Assembly: GCA_934434555.1 (NCBI GenBank)
Contig: CAKRZX010000012.1
Span: forward strand, 1-64,000
Direction: 5' to 3'
Origin: an uncultured Clostridia bacterium
GTDB taxonomy: Bacteria; Bacillota; Clostridia; Christensenellales; QALW01
Length of the DNA: 64,000 nt
A program made the position numbers and the translations under genes. Shown here piece after piece: positions 53,280 through 61,251 of the stretch (within the stretch, counting starts at the first letter, position 1; each line of letters starts with the position of its first letter). Under the pieces are notes generated by a model. The model was given only the letters and a program-made list of their open reading frames with translations. It had not been told where the DNA came from and did not search any database.

Positions 53280-54257
53280 TTAATTATAGTTTTCGGAAAC
53301 CGCTTTTGCAAGTTCCGAAATACCTTTTACGGCAATTTCGGGAGAAAGGATTTTTACGCTTTTGCCGAACTGCATTACCCACGAATAGAATACGGGGCTC
53401 AGCGCCACTTCGACCGTAACGGTGAAATTTCCGTCGCCCGGGGTGAAGATTACGCTTTGCCCGAAACGGTCGATAAACACGCCCGCAAGTTTTTCATCTG
53501 CGAGAAGCGTCACATTTACGGTTTCGCCGCCGAACATACCGAACATCATTTTTGAATACTTTGCCGTGTCAAAACGTTTGCGGAAAAGAGGACCGGCGGT
53601 TTTTGCCGACAGGGTTATGTCCTCCATTTTGTCAACACGGTAGTGCTTGCTGATGTTTTCGTCCGAAGCCACAAGATAATAATTTTCATCGTCCCATATG
53701 AGGGCGATGGGGGAAACAACGTACCGTTCGCCGTTTTTGCGGTAAACCCGCTCCTTTTTCATATTGCGGTCAAAATACAGAAAACTGATTTGTTTGTTTG
53801 CGTTTATGGCGGACTGAATGGCGTCAACGTTAAAAAATACGCTTTCGTTCATCGTTTTTATCCGCTCGCGCATAATTACGGAATGCTGTAACTGCGTCGC
53901 CTGATATCGGCTTGAAAAACTTTCGAGTTTCTTTATAAGCGCGCAGCTTTTTTTCTCGGTTATGAATTTCGACGCCTGAACCGCGTCCACAAGCAATTTC
54001 AGTTCGGAAAGCTCAAATTTTCTGTCAATCAGGCGATATCCGCCGTATTTTCCGTGCCTGTATTCGATTTTGCAGCCGTAAACGCCGTTAAGAAGAGCAA
54101 TATCGTCATAAATGCTTTTTCTTTCCGCATTTATCCCTCTGTTTTTCAAATGTGTGATAATATCGCTCATTGAAATCACGTTGTTTTCATCGCTGTATTC
54201 GTTAAGAATATCATAAAGATATAAAACTTTGAGTTTTTGTTCCGAAGTATGTGCCAT
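53280..54257 (-). CDS. WYL-domain transcriptional regulator
   Basis: A 325-residue regulator with an N-terminal helix-turn-helix (KLKVLYLYDILNEYSDE, MSDIITHLKNRGINAERKSIYDDIALL) and a central WYL domain (NKQISFLYFDRNMKK and ERYVVSPIALIWDDENYYLVA), then a WCX-type C-terminus. It starts at the ATG at 54257 behind AAAGGAG. It is divergent from the KDPG aldolase and KDG kinase genes and is a candidate regulator of them; that link is inferred from position. Confidence 0.9.
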   Translation of the reverse strand: MAHTSEQKLKVLYLYDILNEYSDENNVISMSDIITHLKNRGINAERKSIYDDIALLNGVYGCKIEYRHGKYGGYRLIDRKFELSELKLLVDAVQASKFITEKKSCALIKKLESFSSRYQATQLQHSVIMRERIKTMNESVFFNVDAIQSAINANKQISFLYFDRNMKKERVYRKNGERYVVSPIALIWDDENYYLVASDENISKHYRVDKMEDITLSAKTAGPLFRKRFDTAKYSKMMFGMFGGETVNVTLLADEKLAGVFIDRFGQSVIFTPGDGNFTVTVEVALSPVFYSWVMQFGKSVKILSPEIAVKGISELAKAVSENYN

Positions 54258-54279
54258 TTTGCGCTCCTTTACGGGTATA

Positions 54280-54308
54280 ATTGTATCACATATTGATATT
54301 TTCTTCAA
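54280..54308 (-). promoter_or_regulatory. Promoter of the WYL regulator gene
   Basis: Minus strand: TTGAAG (54303-54308), 17-bp spacer, TACAAT (54280-54285). Confidence 0.75.
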
Positions 54309-54358
54309 CAACTATAATAAAAACAGCAAGATACGCAATGTTTTTTTACTTTTTACTC

Positions 54359-54387
54359 TTGACACGGCTTTTCAAAAATACTATAAT
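54359..54387 (+). promoter_or_regulatory. Promoter of the KDPG aldolase-KDG kinase operon
   Basis: TTGACA (54359-54364), 17-bp spacer, TATAAT (54382-54387); perfect consensus. Confidence 0.85.
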
Positions 54388-54427
54388 TTTATTGTGGAAT
54401 TTGTTTGTGAAAAGGAGCCACTGAATT

Positions 54428-55393
54428 ATGAATAAGGTTTTGGAAGAAATATCAAAGTTGGGTATAGTGCCCGTTGTTGCGATTGACGACGCGAAAGACG
54501 CGGACGCGCTTGCAAACGCGCTTTGCCGCGGGGGACTTCCCGTAGCGGAAGTAACGTTCAGAACCGCCGCCGCCGAGGAAGCCATTCGCATTATGGCAAA
54601 GAATCACCCCGAAATGCTTATCGGTGCGGGTACGGTTTTAACGTGCGAACAGGTCGACAAGGCAATAGATGCGGGCGCAAAGTTTATAGTAAGCCCCGGG
54701 CTTAATCCCAAAATTGTTGCATACTGCATAGAAAAAGGCGTTCCCGTAACACCGGGCTGTTCTTCGCCCAGCGACATTGAACAGGCGCTTGAATTAGGGC
54801 TTGAAGTTGTTAAGTTCTTCCCTGCCGAGGCGGCGGGCGGACTCAAAATGATAAAAGCAATGTCCGCGCCTTACGGAAACGTAAAGTTTATGCCCACCGG
54901 CGGAATAAATGCCGACAACCTTACAAGTTATCTTGATTTTAAGAAGATTATCGCCTGCGGCGGAAGCTGGATGGTTGCAAAACCCCTTATCAAGGCAGGC
55001 AAATTTGACGAGATAGAAGAACTGACCCGCACGGCGGTAACGAATATGCTTGGCTTCTCGGTTAAGCACGTCGGAATAAATGCCGACTGCGAAAACGACG
55101 CGCTTGCCCTTGCAAACGTGTTCGCTGTAATGTTCGGCTTTGCCTCAAAGAACGGCAATTCAAGCGTGTTCGCGGGCTCGGGAATAGAAATAATGAAGTC
55201 GCCCTATTTGGGCAAAAACGGCCATATTGCCATCGGTACGAATTATATCGGGCGCGCAATATATCATCTTGAAAAACGCGGCTTTAAGTTTGATGAAAAT
55301 ACAAAGAAGTACGATTCCGAGGGAAATCTTGCGGCAATTTATTTTGACGGCGATTTCGGCGGGTTTGCGCTTCATCTTGTACAGAACAAATAA
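54428..55393 (+). CDS. eda: KDPG/KHG aldolase fused to a VOC-like domain
   Basis: A 321-residue fusion. Residues 1-205 are a class I KDPG aldolase with GIVPVVAIDDAKDAD, AEVTFRTAAAEEAI, GAGTVLTCEQVDKAI, FIVSPGLNP (Schiff-base Lys in the preceding AKFIVSP) and MPTGGINADNL. Residues 210-321 form an extra domain (GFSVKHVGINADCENDALAL, GHIAIGTNYIGRAIYHLEKRG, YFDGDFGGFALHLVQ) typical of vicinal-oxygen-chelate/glyoxalase folds. The aldolase splits KDPG to pyruvate and glyceraldehyde 3-phosphate in uronate and gluconate breakdown. The fused domain role is unknown. It is 15 bases before kdgK. Confidence 0.92.
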   Translation: MNKVLEEISKLGIVPVVAIDDAKDADALANALCRGGLPVAEVTFRTAAAEEAIRIMAKNHPEMLIGAGTVLTCEQVDKAIDAGAKFIVSPGLNPKIVAYCIEKGVPVTPGCSSPSDIEQALELGLEVVKFFPAEAAGGLKMIKAMSAPYGNVKFMPTGGINADNLTSYLDFKKIIACGGSWMVAKPLIKAGKFDEIEELTRTAVTNMLGFSVKHVGINADCENDALALANVFAVMFGFASKNGNSSVFAGSGIEIMKSPYLGKNGHIAIGTNYIGRAIYHLEKRGFKFDENTKKYDSEGNLAAIYFDGDFGGFALHLVQNK

Positions 55394-55407
55394 AGGAGAA
55401 CAGAAAA

Positions 55408-56427
55408 ATGAGAGTTATTACATTCGGCGAAATTATGCTCCGTCTTGCACCCGAGGGATATTACCGCTTTGTGCAGGCGGATAAGTACGGCGCCACCTAC
55501 GGCGGCGGCGAGGCAAACGTTGCGGTTTCCCTTGCAAACTTCGGGCTTGACGCGGCGTTCGTTACCAAACTTCCCGCCCACGAAATCGGTCAGGCGGGCG
55601 TAAATACACTTCGCCGTTTCGGCGTTGACACGTCATTCATCACACGCGGCGGCGACAGGGTAGGTATCTATTTCCTTGAAAAGGGCGCAAGTCAGCGTCC
55701 CTCAAAGGTTATTTACGACCGTGCGGGTTCGGCAATTGCAAAAGCCACAACCGACGATTTTAACTGGGATGCAATTTTTGACGGTGCCGACTGGTTCCAT
55801 TTTACGGGAATTACCCCGGCTTTGGGCGATAACGTTGCCGAAATTTGCCTTGAAGCCTGCAAGAAAGCAAAGGAGAGAAACATAACCGTTTCCTGCGACC
55901 TTAACTACCGCAAAAAACTTTGGACAAAGGAAAAGGCGGGTCAGGTAATGGGCGAACTGTGCAAATACGTTGATGTTTGCATTGCCAACGAAGAGGACGC
56001 AGCCGATGTTTTCGGAATAAAAGCGGCTAATACCGACGTTACAAGCGGCAAGGTAAATCACGAGGGCTACAAGGACGTTGCAAAACAGCTTGCTGACCGC
56101 TTCGGTTTCAAAAAAGTTGCAATCACGCTTCGTTCGTCAATTTCCGCAAACGATAACGATTGGGCGGCAATGCTTTATGAGAACGGCGAGTATTTCTTCT
56201 CGAAAACGTATCATATGCATATAGTTGACCGCGTGGGCGGCGGCGACAGTTTCGGCGCGGGACTTATTTATGCATCGCTTATGAATTATGCACCGCAGGA
56301 AACCATTGAGTTTGCGGTTGCCGCAAGCTGCCTTAAACATTCGGTTGAAGGCGACCTTAATATGGTCTCCGTTGCGGAAGTTAAAAATCTTGCCGGCGGC
56401 GATGCTTCGGGCAGGGTACAAAGATAA
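55408..56427 (+). CDS. kdgK: 2-dehydro-3-deoxygluconokinase (PfkB family)
   Basis: A 339-residue sugar kinase with the PfkB signatures GGGEANVAVSLANFG near residue 34 and DRVGGGDSFGAGLIYASL near residue 275, the latter holding the catalytic aspartate. Context with KDPG aldolase makes KDG the likely substrate, giving KDPG for the next step. AAAGGAG precedes the ATG and a terminator follows. The other uronate pathway genes are not in the window. Confidence 0.9.
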   Translation: MRVITFGEIMLRLAPEGYYRFVQADKYGATYGGGEANVAVSLANFGLDAAFVTKLPAHEIGQAGVNTLRRFGVDTSFITRGGDRVGIYFLEKGASQRPSKVIYDRAGSAIAKATTDDFNWDAIFDGADWFHFTGITPALGDNVAEICLEACKKAKERNITVSCDLNYRKKLWTKEKAGQVMGELCKYVDVCIANEEDAADVFGIKAANTDVTSGKVNHEGYKDVAKQLADRFGFKKVAITLRSSISANDNDWAAMLYENGEYFFSKTYHMHIVDRVGGGDSFGAGLIYASLMNYAPQETIEFAVAASCLKHSVEGDLNMVSVAEVKNLAGGDASGRVQR

Positions 56428-56460
56428 CACATCTTTTTTCATCACACTCCATATATGCGA

Positions 56461-56485
56461 AAAGCAGGCTGTATGCCTGCTTTTT
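56461..56485 (+). terminator. Intrinsic terminator after kdgK
   Basis: AAAGCAGGC / GCCTGCTTT stem with a five-base loop and a T-run. Confidence 0.88.
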
Positions 56486-56550
56486 GCGTGCAAAAAGTAC
56501 TTGACGAAAAAGGGGGGATAATGCAATAAAATGCAAATCGGAGGCGTAAT

Positions 56551-57177
56551 ATAAAAAAATAATTGTTTTTGTGGCTGCTGTTTGTTGCGGTTTAGGCTTG
56601 TGTTAATGTCAGTATGATGTAGAACCAAAAGAGACACAACAAACATCTGAGATAAAGGTGACTGCGCGTGCGACAGAATCAACGGCTGATTTGGTTGCTT
56701 TGCTTGCAAAAGATTTTTCGACTGATATTGATTCAGGTTACGGAAAAAGATTGGAGAACGCTTGGAAAGCAAATAAGGATAATGTTGAGATTTCAGCGAT
56801 GTACCATTATTATAATGCAAGATTTTATGAAGATATTAATCAGATTTCAAATGCAAAAAACGAAATGAAGAATATCTCTCCTAATTATAGCGGTGCAATG
56901 AGTAGTGAAATAGTTAAGTACGGAATAAGCCTTTTTGGGTCAAAAGACAATTGGGGACAGGGCAACGGTCAAAAGCAGGAACATACAAAAAGCATTTCAG
57001 ATTCCAAAAGGAAAGAAATAAAAAAACCGGATTCAAAGCCAATACGATTACTATGACAAAATAGAGGGACGATACTGCGGAGATAAATATACAAAGAAGA
57101 TTTTCAATGATGCTGCCAAAAAGTTTGGCTTTACATATGAAGAAATATATAATATATGGTGTGATTTGCCGGTATAA
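56551..57177 (+). pseudogene. Decayed small lipoprotein-like gene
   Basis: Behind GGAGGCG the start reads ATAAAAAAATAATT, which becomes ATG AAA AAA ATA ATT if one G is restored. The signal-peptide-like frame (KKIIVFVAAVCCGLGLC) meets a TAA at 56604-56606, continues in frame through ATESTADLVALLAKDF to about 57035, and then shifts by one base into YYDKIEGRYCGDKYTKK and FGFTYEEIYNIWCDLPV, ending in TAA at 57175-57177. Three independent lesions show true decay. The family was not recognised. Confidence 0.82.
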
Positions 57178-57211
57178 GCATTATTCGTTCGTATCTGAGG
57201 GGGGAAGAATA

Positions 57212-57240
57212 AAAGGCGCTGTTTTTTACAGCACCTTTTA
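57212..57240 (+). terminator. Hairpin with T-run downstream of the decayed gene
   Basis: AAAAGG(C)GCTGT / ACAGC(A)CCTTTT around a T-rich loop, with one mismatch. The following 210 bases to the HxlR gene hold no gene; they include one copy of the 12-bp direct repeat. Confidence 0.65.
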
Positions 57241-57322
57241 GTCTTGTCGTCATTCGGTCGTCATTTAGATCCGTTTTTCTGTGGAAAGCCCGTATTCACG
57301 GCGCTTTTTGAGTTGCGTGATT

Positions 57323-57334
57323 ATTCCCACTCGC
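57323..57334 (+). repeat. Left copy of a 12-bp direct repeat flanking the ADP-ribosylation module
   Basis: ATTCCCACTCGC, repeated exactly in the same orientation at 60657-60668. Confidence 0.6.
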
Positions 57335-57452
57335 TCCCCGAAACCGTGACCTAAACGATTTTGTATAGATAGTTTGGCTCCGATTATCGGGATTATTCAA
57401 GAATTACGGCGTATCATAATTCCCGTTGTCATTTTGTTGTTACACAAAAGTT

Positions 57453-57788
57453 TTAATTTCCTGTTATGCTGTTTTTATAATCTTCGCCCCAGTTCCACAT
57501 AGCATCAAGTATCGGTTTCAGGCTTTGACCTAATTCCGTCAAAGAATATTCCACTCTCGGCGGAACTTCGGCATATACCTCTCTGTGCACAAGTCCGTTT
57601 TCTTCCATATCACGAAGTTGTGCGGTCAATACCTTTTGCGATACCGTGCCGATAGATTTTTTCAGCTCGCCAAAACGCTTTGTTTCCGGCATCAAGTCTC
57701 TTAATATAAGAACCTTCCATTTGTCGCCAATCAATGTTAAGGTGGTTTCCACAGGACAAGCCGGAAGCTCTTTTGTTTTCTCGTTCAT
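57453..57788 (-). CDS. HxlR family transcriptional regulator
   Basis: A 111-residue winged-helix regulator with the family pattern CPVETTLTLIGDKWKVLILRDL, containing the single N-terminal cysteine often used for redox or electrophile sensing. The recognition region is FGELKKSIGTVSQKVLTAQLRDME and the wing is VPPRVEYSLTELG. It is divergent from the NTF2-like/macrodomain/sirtuin genes and probably represses them, with palindromes in the shared promoter region as operators. Confidence 0.92.
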   Translation of the reverse strand: MNEKTKELPACPVETTLTLIGDKWKVLILRDLMPETKRFGELKKSIGTVSQKVLTAQLRDMEENGLVHREVYAEVPPRVEYSLTELGQSLKPILDAMWNWGEDYKNSITGN

Positions 57789-57945
57789 ATGCTACCTCCG
57801 CCATAGTATCTGATTGTTGTTTACTGTTTAATTGTACCATACCGTCCTGTTTACCGTCAAGCACAACATAAAATCTTAAAAAATTTTTTTCGGCGCTTAA
57901 AATTTCAAAAACCCTTGTGTTTACGCATTAGTTTCTGTTAGGTAA

Positions 57946-57989
57946 CTGCCCAATAGTATCTTTTGGGTAACTATGGCACAATATTGTGC
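57946..57989. promoter_or_regulatory. Candidate HxlR operator region
   Basis: Two direct GGTAACT repeats (one either side of GCCCAATAGTATCTTTT) are followed by the perfect 14-bp palindrome GCACAATATTGTGC at 57976-57989, all between the divergent HxlR and NTF2-like genes. Confidence 0.55.
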
Positions 57990-58086
57990 GTACTTTACAA
58001 GTGAAACCGAAGCAGGTATAATAGAGTCAAGAGCTACGAAGAACGGCCGTTTCGTAACTCAAAGCACAGACAAGGAGAAATCCAAA

Positions 58087-58920
58087 ATGAATATTTTTAA
58101 GAAAATCTTTGGTAACAACCAAAACGACATGAAAGAGGTAATTACAATGACAAATACAGAAAAAGCTCTTGCACTTATTAACACTTTTGCCACAGGCGAT
58201 ACGGAAAAGGCTTCCGGACTTCTTGCAAAAAATTACATTCAGCACAATCTTGCATACGGTACAGGCAGGGATGCATTTGTAGGCTCTGTTTCCTACCTTG
58301 CCTCAGCTCCCGTAGAAACAACTGTAAACAACATTCGCACTTTCGAGGACGGCGACAAGGTATTCTTACAGACGGTATACAACTTTGCAGGTGCGGGCGA
58401 GCAGGTTGCCTTTGACATTTTCCGCTTTGACGAAAACGGCAAGATAGCAGAACACTGGGACAATCTTGCAAACAAGGCAGAGCCGAACCCGTCAGGTCAC
58501 ACGCAAACAGACGGCACTACGGAAATCAATGACCTTGATAAGACAGAAGCAAACCGTGAACTTATAAAGAATTTCCTTTATGATGTAATGCAAGGCAATC
58601 GTCCCGAAAAGACACCCGATTACTTTTACGGTGATACTTACATTCAGCACAACACAGGCATTGCAGACGGACTTTCAGGACTTGGCGCAGCGCTTGAAGC
58701 ACTCGGCAAGCAGGGCATCCGGATGATTTATACTACTGTTCATCAGGTACTTGCACAGGGCAATTATGTGCTTGCGGTCAGCGAGGGAACTTTCGGCGGA
58801 GCACCTACATCTTATTACGATTTGTGGAGAGTTGAAAACGGCAAAATTGCAGAACATTGGGATGTAATGGAGACTATTGCCGATAAATCTGCCTGGCAGA
58901 ATCAGAACGGCAAGTTTTAA
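58087..58920 (+). CDS. Tandem SnoaL/NTF2-like domain protein
   Basis: A 277-residue soluble protein made of two related SnoaL/NTF2-like domains. Parallel motifs are YIQHNLAYGTGRDAFVG with RFDENGKIAEHWDN in the first, and YIQHNTGIADGLSGLG with RVENGKIAEHWDV in the second. NTF2-like cones bind small hydrophobic or sugar-like ligands; no enzyme role is certain. The ATG at 58087 follows AAGGAG; an earlier frame from 57973 crosses the operator palindrome. It heads the operon with the macrodomain and sirtuin genes. Confidence 0.87.
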   Translation: MNIFKKIFGNNQNDMKEVITMTNTEKALALINTFATGDTEKASGLLAKNYIQHNLAYGTGRDAFVGSVSYLASAPVETTVNNIRTFEDGDKVFLQTVYNFAGAGEQVAFDIFRFDENGKIAEHWDNLANKAEPNPSGHTQTDGTTEINDLDKTEANRELIKNFLYDVMQGNRPEKTPDYFYGDTYIQHNTGIADGLSGLGAALEALGKQGIRMIYTTVHQVLAQGNYVLAVSEGTFGGAPTSYYDLWRVENGKIAEHWDVMETIADKSAWQNQNGKF

Positions 58921-58928
58921 TGAGAGCG

Positions 58929-58960
58929 AAAGCCACGCAAGCCCTTTCCTGCGTGGCTTT
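58929..58960 (+). other. Intercistronic hairpin
   Basis: AAAGCCACGCA / TGCGTGGCTTT, a perfect 11-bp stem with a ten-base loop between the NTF2-like and macrodomain genes. No T-run follows, so it may act as partial terminator or mRNA processing element that lowers downstream expression. Confidence 0.6.
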
Positions 58961-58984
58961 CCGCCTTTGTACGGAGGTAACACA

Positions 58985-59758
58985 ATGACACAGGACGATA
59001 GAAGAAAGTATTTAATTGCAGAACTGTTGAAAGAACGGTCTGAATATTCAAATATATCTGTTCCAATCAGCAAAACGGAAGAAAAGCGACTGCTTCGTGC
59101 GTTATTCAATGTTCGTTTGCCGTTGCCGATAAGCGATGATTTTCTCAGGGTGCAGGATGAATATTTGCAAGAGGAAATCGCTAAAAAGGGCATAACGAAT
59201 ATAGAAGATTTAGCGCCCGTTAAACCTGATGTTTATTTATGGCAGGGCGATATTACAACGCTGAAATGTGATGCAATCGTCAATGCGGCAAACAGCCAAA
59301 TGCTCGGTTGCTTTTGCCCGAATCACGGCTGTATAGACAATGCCATTCACACATATTCAGGCGTTCAGCTTCGTTTAAAATGCGCCGAAATTATGAAAAT
59401 GCAAGGCAAAAACGAAGAAACAGAAAAGGCGAAAATCACACCTGCGTACAATCTTCCCTGCAAGTATATTTTGCATACGGCAGGCCCGATAGTTACAGGC
59501 AAATTGACAGACAGGGACTGCGAATTACTGCGCTCCTGCTATCGTTCCTGCTTGGCACTTGCAGACGAATACAAGTTAAACAGCGTTGCGTTTTGCTGCA
59601 TATCCACAGGCGAATTTCGTTTTCCAAACGACAAAGCCGCAAAAATCGCAATCGAAACAGTCAACGAATACAGAAAGCTGACAAACAGTAAAATCAAGGT
59701 GATATTTAATGTTTTCAAGAAATCAGATTACGAAATCTACCGAGAACTTCTCGGATAA
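58985..59758 (+). CDS. Zinc-containing macrodomain ADP-ribosyl hydrolase
   Basis: A 257-residue protein: an N-terminal helical region (about 80 residues) and a macrodomain. Key motifs are WQGDITTLKCDAIVNAANS, the zinc-site insertion CFCPNHGCIDNAIHTYSG, ILHTAGP and CISTGEFRFPNDKAAKIA. This is the Zn-Macro class known from Staphylococcus and Streptococcus, which removes ADP-ribose put on by the class M sirtuin. GGAGG lies nine bases before the ATG. It overlaps the sirtuin gene by 50 bases. Confidence 0.92.
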   Translation: MTQDDRRKYLIAELLKERSEYSNISVPISKTEEKRLLRALFNVRLPLPISDDFLRVQDEYLQEEIAKKGITNIEDLAPVKPDVYLWQGDITTLKCDAIVNAANSQMLGCFCPNHGCIDNAIHTYSGVQLRLKCAEIMKMQGKNEETEKAKITPAYNLPCKYILHTAGPIVTGKLTDRDCELLRSCYRSCLALADEYKLNSVAFCCISTGEFRFPNDKAAKIAIETVNEYRKLTNSKIKVIFNVFKKSDYEIYRELLG

Positions 59759-60578
59759 TATAGAAAAATTAAAAGAAAAATTCCATACGGCTGACGCTGT
59801 TATAATCGGTGCAGGTGCAGGGCTTTCCGCCGCCGCAGGTTTTACTTACAGCGGAGAGAGGTTTGAAAAATATTTTTCCGACTTTGCGGCAAAGTACGGC
59901 ATCAAGGATATGTATTCAGGCGGATTTTTCCCTTACGAAACGCCTGAGGAGCATTGGGCGTATTGGAGCCGGTATATTTACATTAACCGCTATCAGGACG
60001 CGCCCAAGCCGGTCTATGAGAACCTGCTGAAACTCGTTGCAGATAAGGACTGTTTCGTGATTACAACAAATGTTGATCATTGCTTTCAAAAGGCAGGCTT
60101 TGACAAAAAGCGACTTTTCTACACGCAGGGTGATTACGGTCTGTTTCAGTGCAGTGAGCCATGCTGTCAGAAAACTTTTGATAACAAGGATATAATTTTT
60201 GAAATGCTCAAACAACAAAAGAATATGAAAATTCCGACAGAACTTTTGCCTACTTGCCCTCATTGCGGAAAACCGCTTACAATGAACCTGCGGAGTGATG
60301 ATAAATTCGTTGAGGACGAGGGTTGGCGTCGTGCGGCAGAACGGTATGAAAACTTCCTCCGTACCCGAACAGGTAAAAAAATCCTTTTTCTTGAATTAGG
60401 CGTTGGCTACAACACCCCAGTCATCATCAAATATCCGTTCTGGCAGATGACAGCAAAAAATCCCAATGCCACATATGCCTGCATCAACGAAGGTCAGGCG
60501 ATTTGCTCGGCTGAAATACGGCATAAATCCATCTGTATAAATGACGACATATCAAATACTATCAATAAATGTATGTAA
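59709..60578 (+). CDS. Class M sirtuin (SirTM), protein ADP-ribosyltransferase
   Basis: A 289-residue sirtuin with the Rossmann motif VIIGAGAGLSAAAGFTYSG, TTNVDHCFQKAGF and TQGDYGLFQCSEPC, where glutamine takes the place of the catalytic histidine of deacetylating sirtuins. Two cysteine pairs (QCSEPCCQ and CPHCG) form the zinc ribbon. SirTM enzymes ADP-ribosylate lipoylated GcvH-like carrier proteins in a macrodomain-linked, redox-responsive system. The usual lplA2 and gcvH-L genes are not in this locus. The overlap with the macrodomain gene implies tight co-expression. Confidence 0.92.
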   Translation: MFSRNQITKSTENFSDNIEKLKEKFHTADAVIIGAGAGLSAAAGFTYSGERFEKYFSDFAAKYGIKDMYSGGFFPYETPEEHWAYWSRYIYINRYQDAPKPVYENLLKLVADKDCFVITTNVDHCFQKAGFDKKRLFYTQGDYGLFQCSEPCCQKTFDNKDIIFEMLKQQKNMKIPTELLPTCPHCGKPLTMNLRSDDKFVEDEGWRRAAERYENFLRTRTGKKILFLELGVGYNTPVIIKYPFWQMTAKNPNATYACINEGQAICSAEIRHKSICINDDISNTINKCM

Positions 60579-60612
60579 AAAGGCTTCTGCCCAAAACAGG
60601 GCAAAAGCCTTA
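60579..60612 (+). terminator. Hairpin terminator after the sirtuin gene
   Basis: AAGGCTT..TGCCC pairs with GGGCA..AGCCTT (small internal bulges). The T-run is short. The 240 bases that follow to the TIR gene hold no gene but contain the second 12-bp direct repeat and several short A/T-rich inverted repeats. Confidence 0.65.
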
Positions 60613-60656
60613 AAATTTATGTGATTTTCAGGTTTGGCTGCAAGTTAGGGGGGATC

Positions 60657-60668
60657 ATTCCCACTCGC
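60657..60668 (+). repeat. Right copy of the 12-bp direct repeat
   Basis: ATTCCCACTCGC, same orientation as at 57323; the pair brackets the HxlR, NTF2-like, macrodomain and sirtuin genes (3.3 kb). Confidence 0.6.
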
Positions 60669-60854
60669 CCTCTGCAAAATCATCTTAAACAAGTTTGATT
60701 GGGTGATTTAGCAGGGACTACCTACATTATTTGAATTATCGGATGCACATCGGCTATCCGATTTTTTGTTGCCACGCTGTTGCCAAATTAGCAGTAGCAG
60801 AACTGCTTATTGTAATTGTCTATTTGCGTAGCAATGCCATAACTGTATTACCAA

Positions 60855-61238
60855 TTAAACATTTTGGCTAATCCATAATTCTAAAGAATCTCTACGTTTG
60901 GCAATAACCGGGATTCCCAACTCGGCAATATAACGACTTGTATTATCTGTAATCTTGACTGCAACCACGGGCTTGCCAATGTTAATGGCAAGTCTGATTT
61001 CCTCTATAGACATACCACTGTTATTGGCAGGGCGATTTGAGCATACTACTATACTTGCATATTTAATCTGCTTCTGTATTTGCGGATCAACATTAAACCT
61101 TTTATCTATGCTATCGAATGGCGAGCTTGCGGGAACAGAATAATCACTAACCGCATACTTTGTCCTGTCAAGCAGAGTACTTATTTCGGCATAATCATCG
61201 TTGTTCCATCTGTGCGGAATAAAAACATTAATTTTCAT
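60855..61238 (-). CDS. TIR-domain protein (ThsB/DUF1863-like)
   Basis: A 127-residue single-domain protein. MKINVFIPHRWNNDDYAEI is the opening of ThsB-like TIR domains (FISHSW-like box 1), followed by SDYSVPASSPFD, and SGMSIEEIRLAINIGKPVVAVK, which carries the putative catalytic Glu at 79 or 80. In Thoeris defence such TIR proteins sense phage and make a cyclic ADP-ribose signal from NAD+. It lies 13 bases after the caspase-like gene with AAAGGGG before the ATG, so the two form one functional pair. Confidence 0.88.
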   Translation of the reverse strand: MKINVFIPHRWNNDDYAEISTLLDRTKYAVSDYSVPASSPFDSIDKRFNVDPQIQKQIKYASIVVCSNRPANNSGMSIEEIRLAINIGKPVVAVKITDNTSRYIAELGIPVIAKRRDSLELWISQNV

Positions 61239-61251
61239 AACGTACCCCTTT

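Noticed and set aside
60579..60854. tRNA gene or integrase remnant in the gap before the TIR gene
   Set aside because: No cloverleaf-like sequence and no frame with recombinase motifs could be supported; only the 12-bp direct repeat and short inverted repeats stand out.
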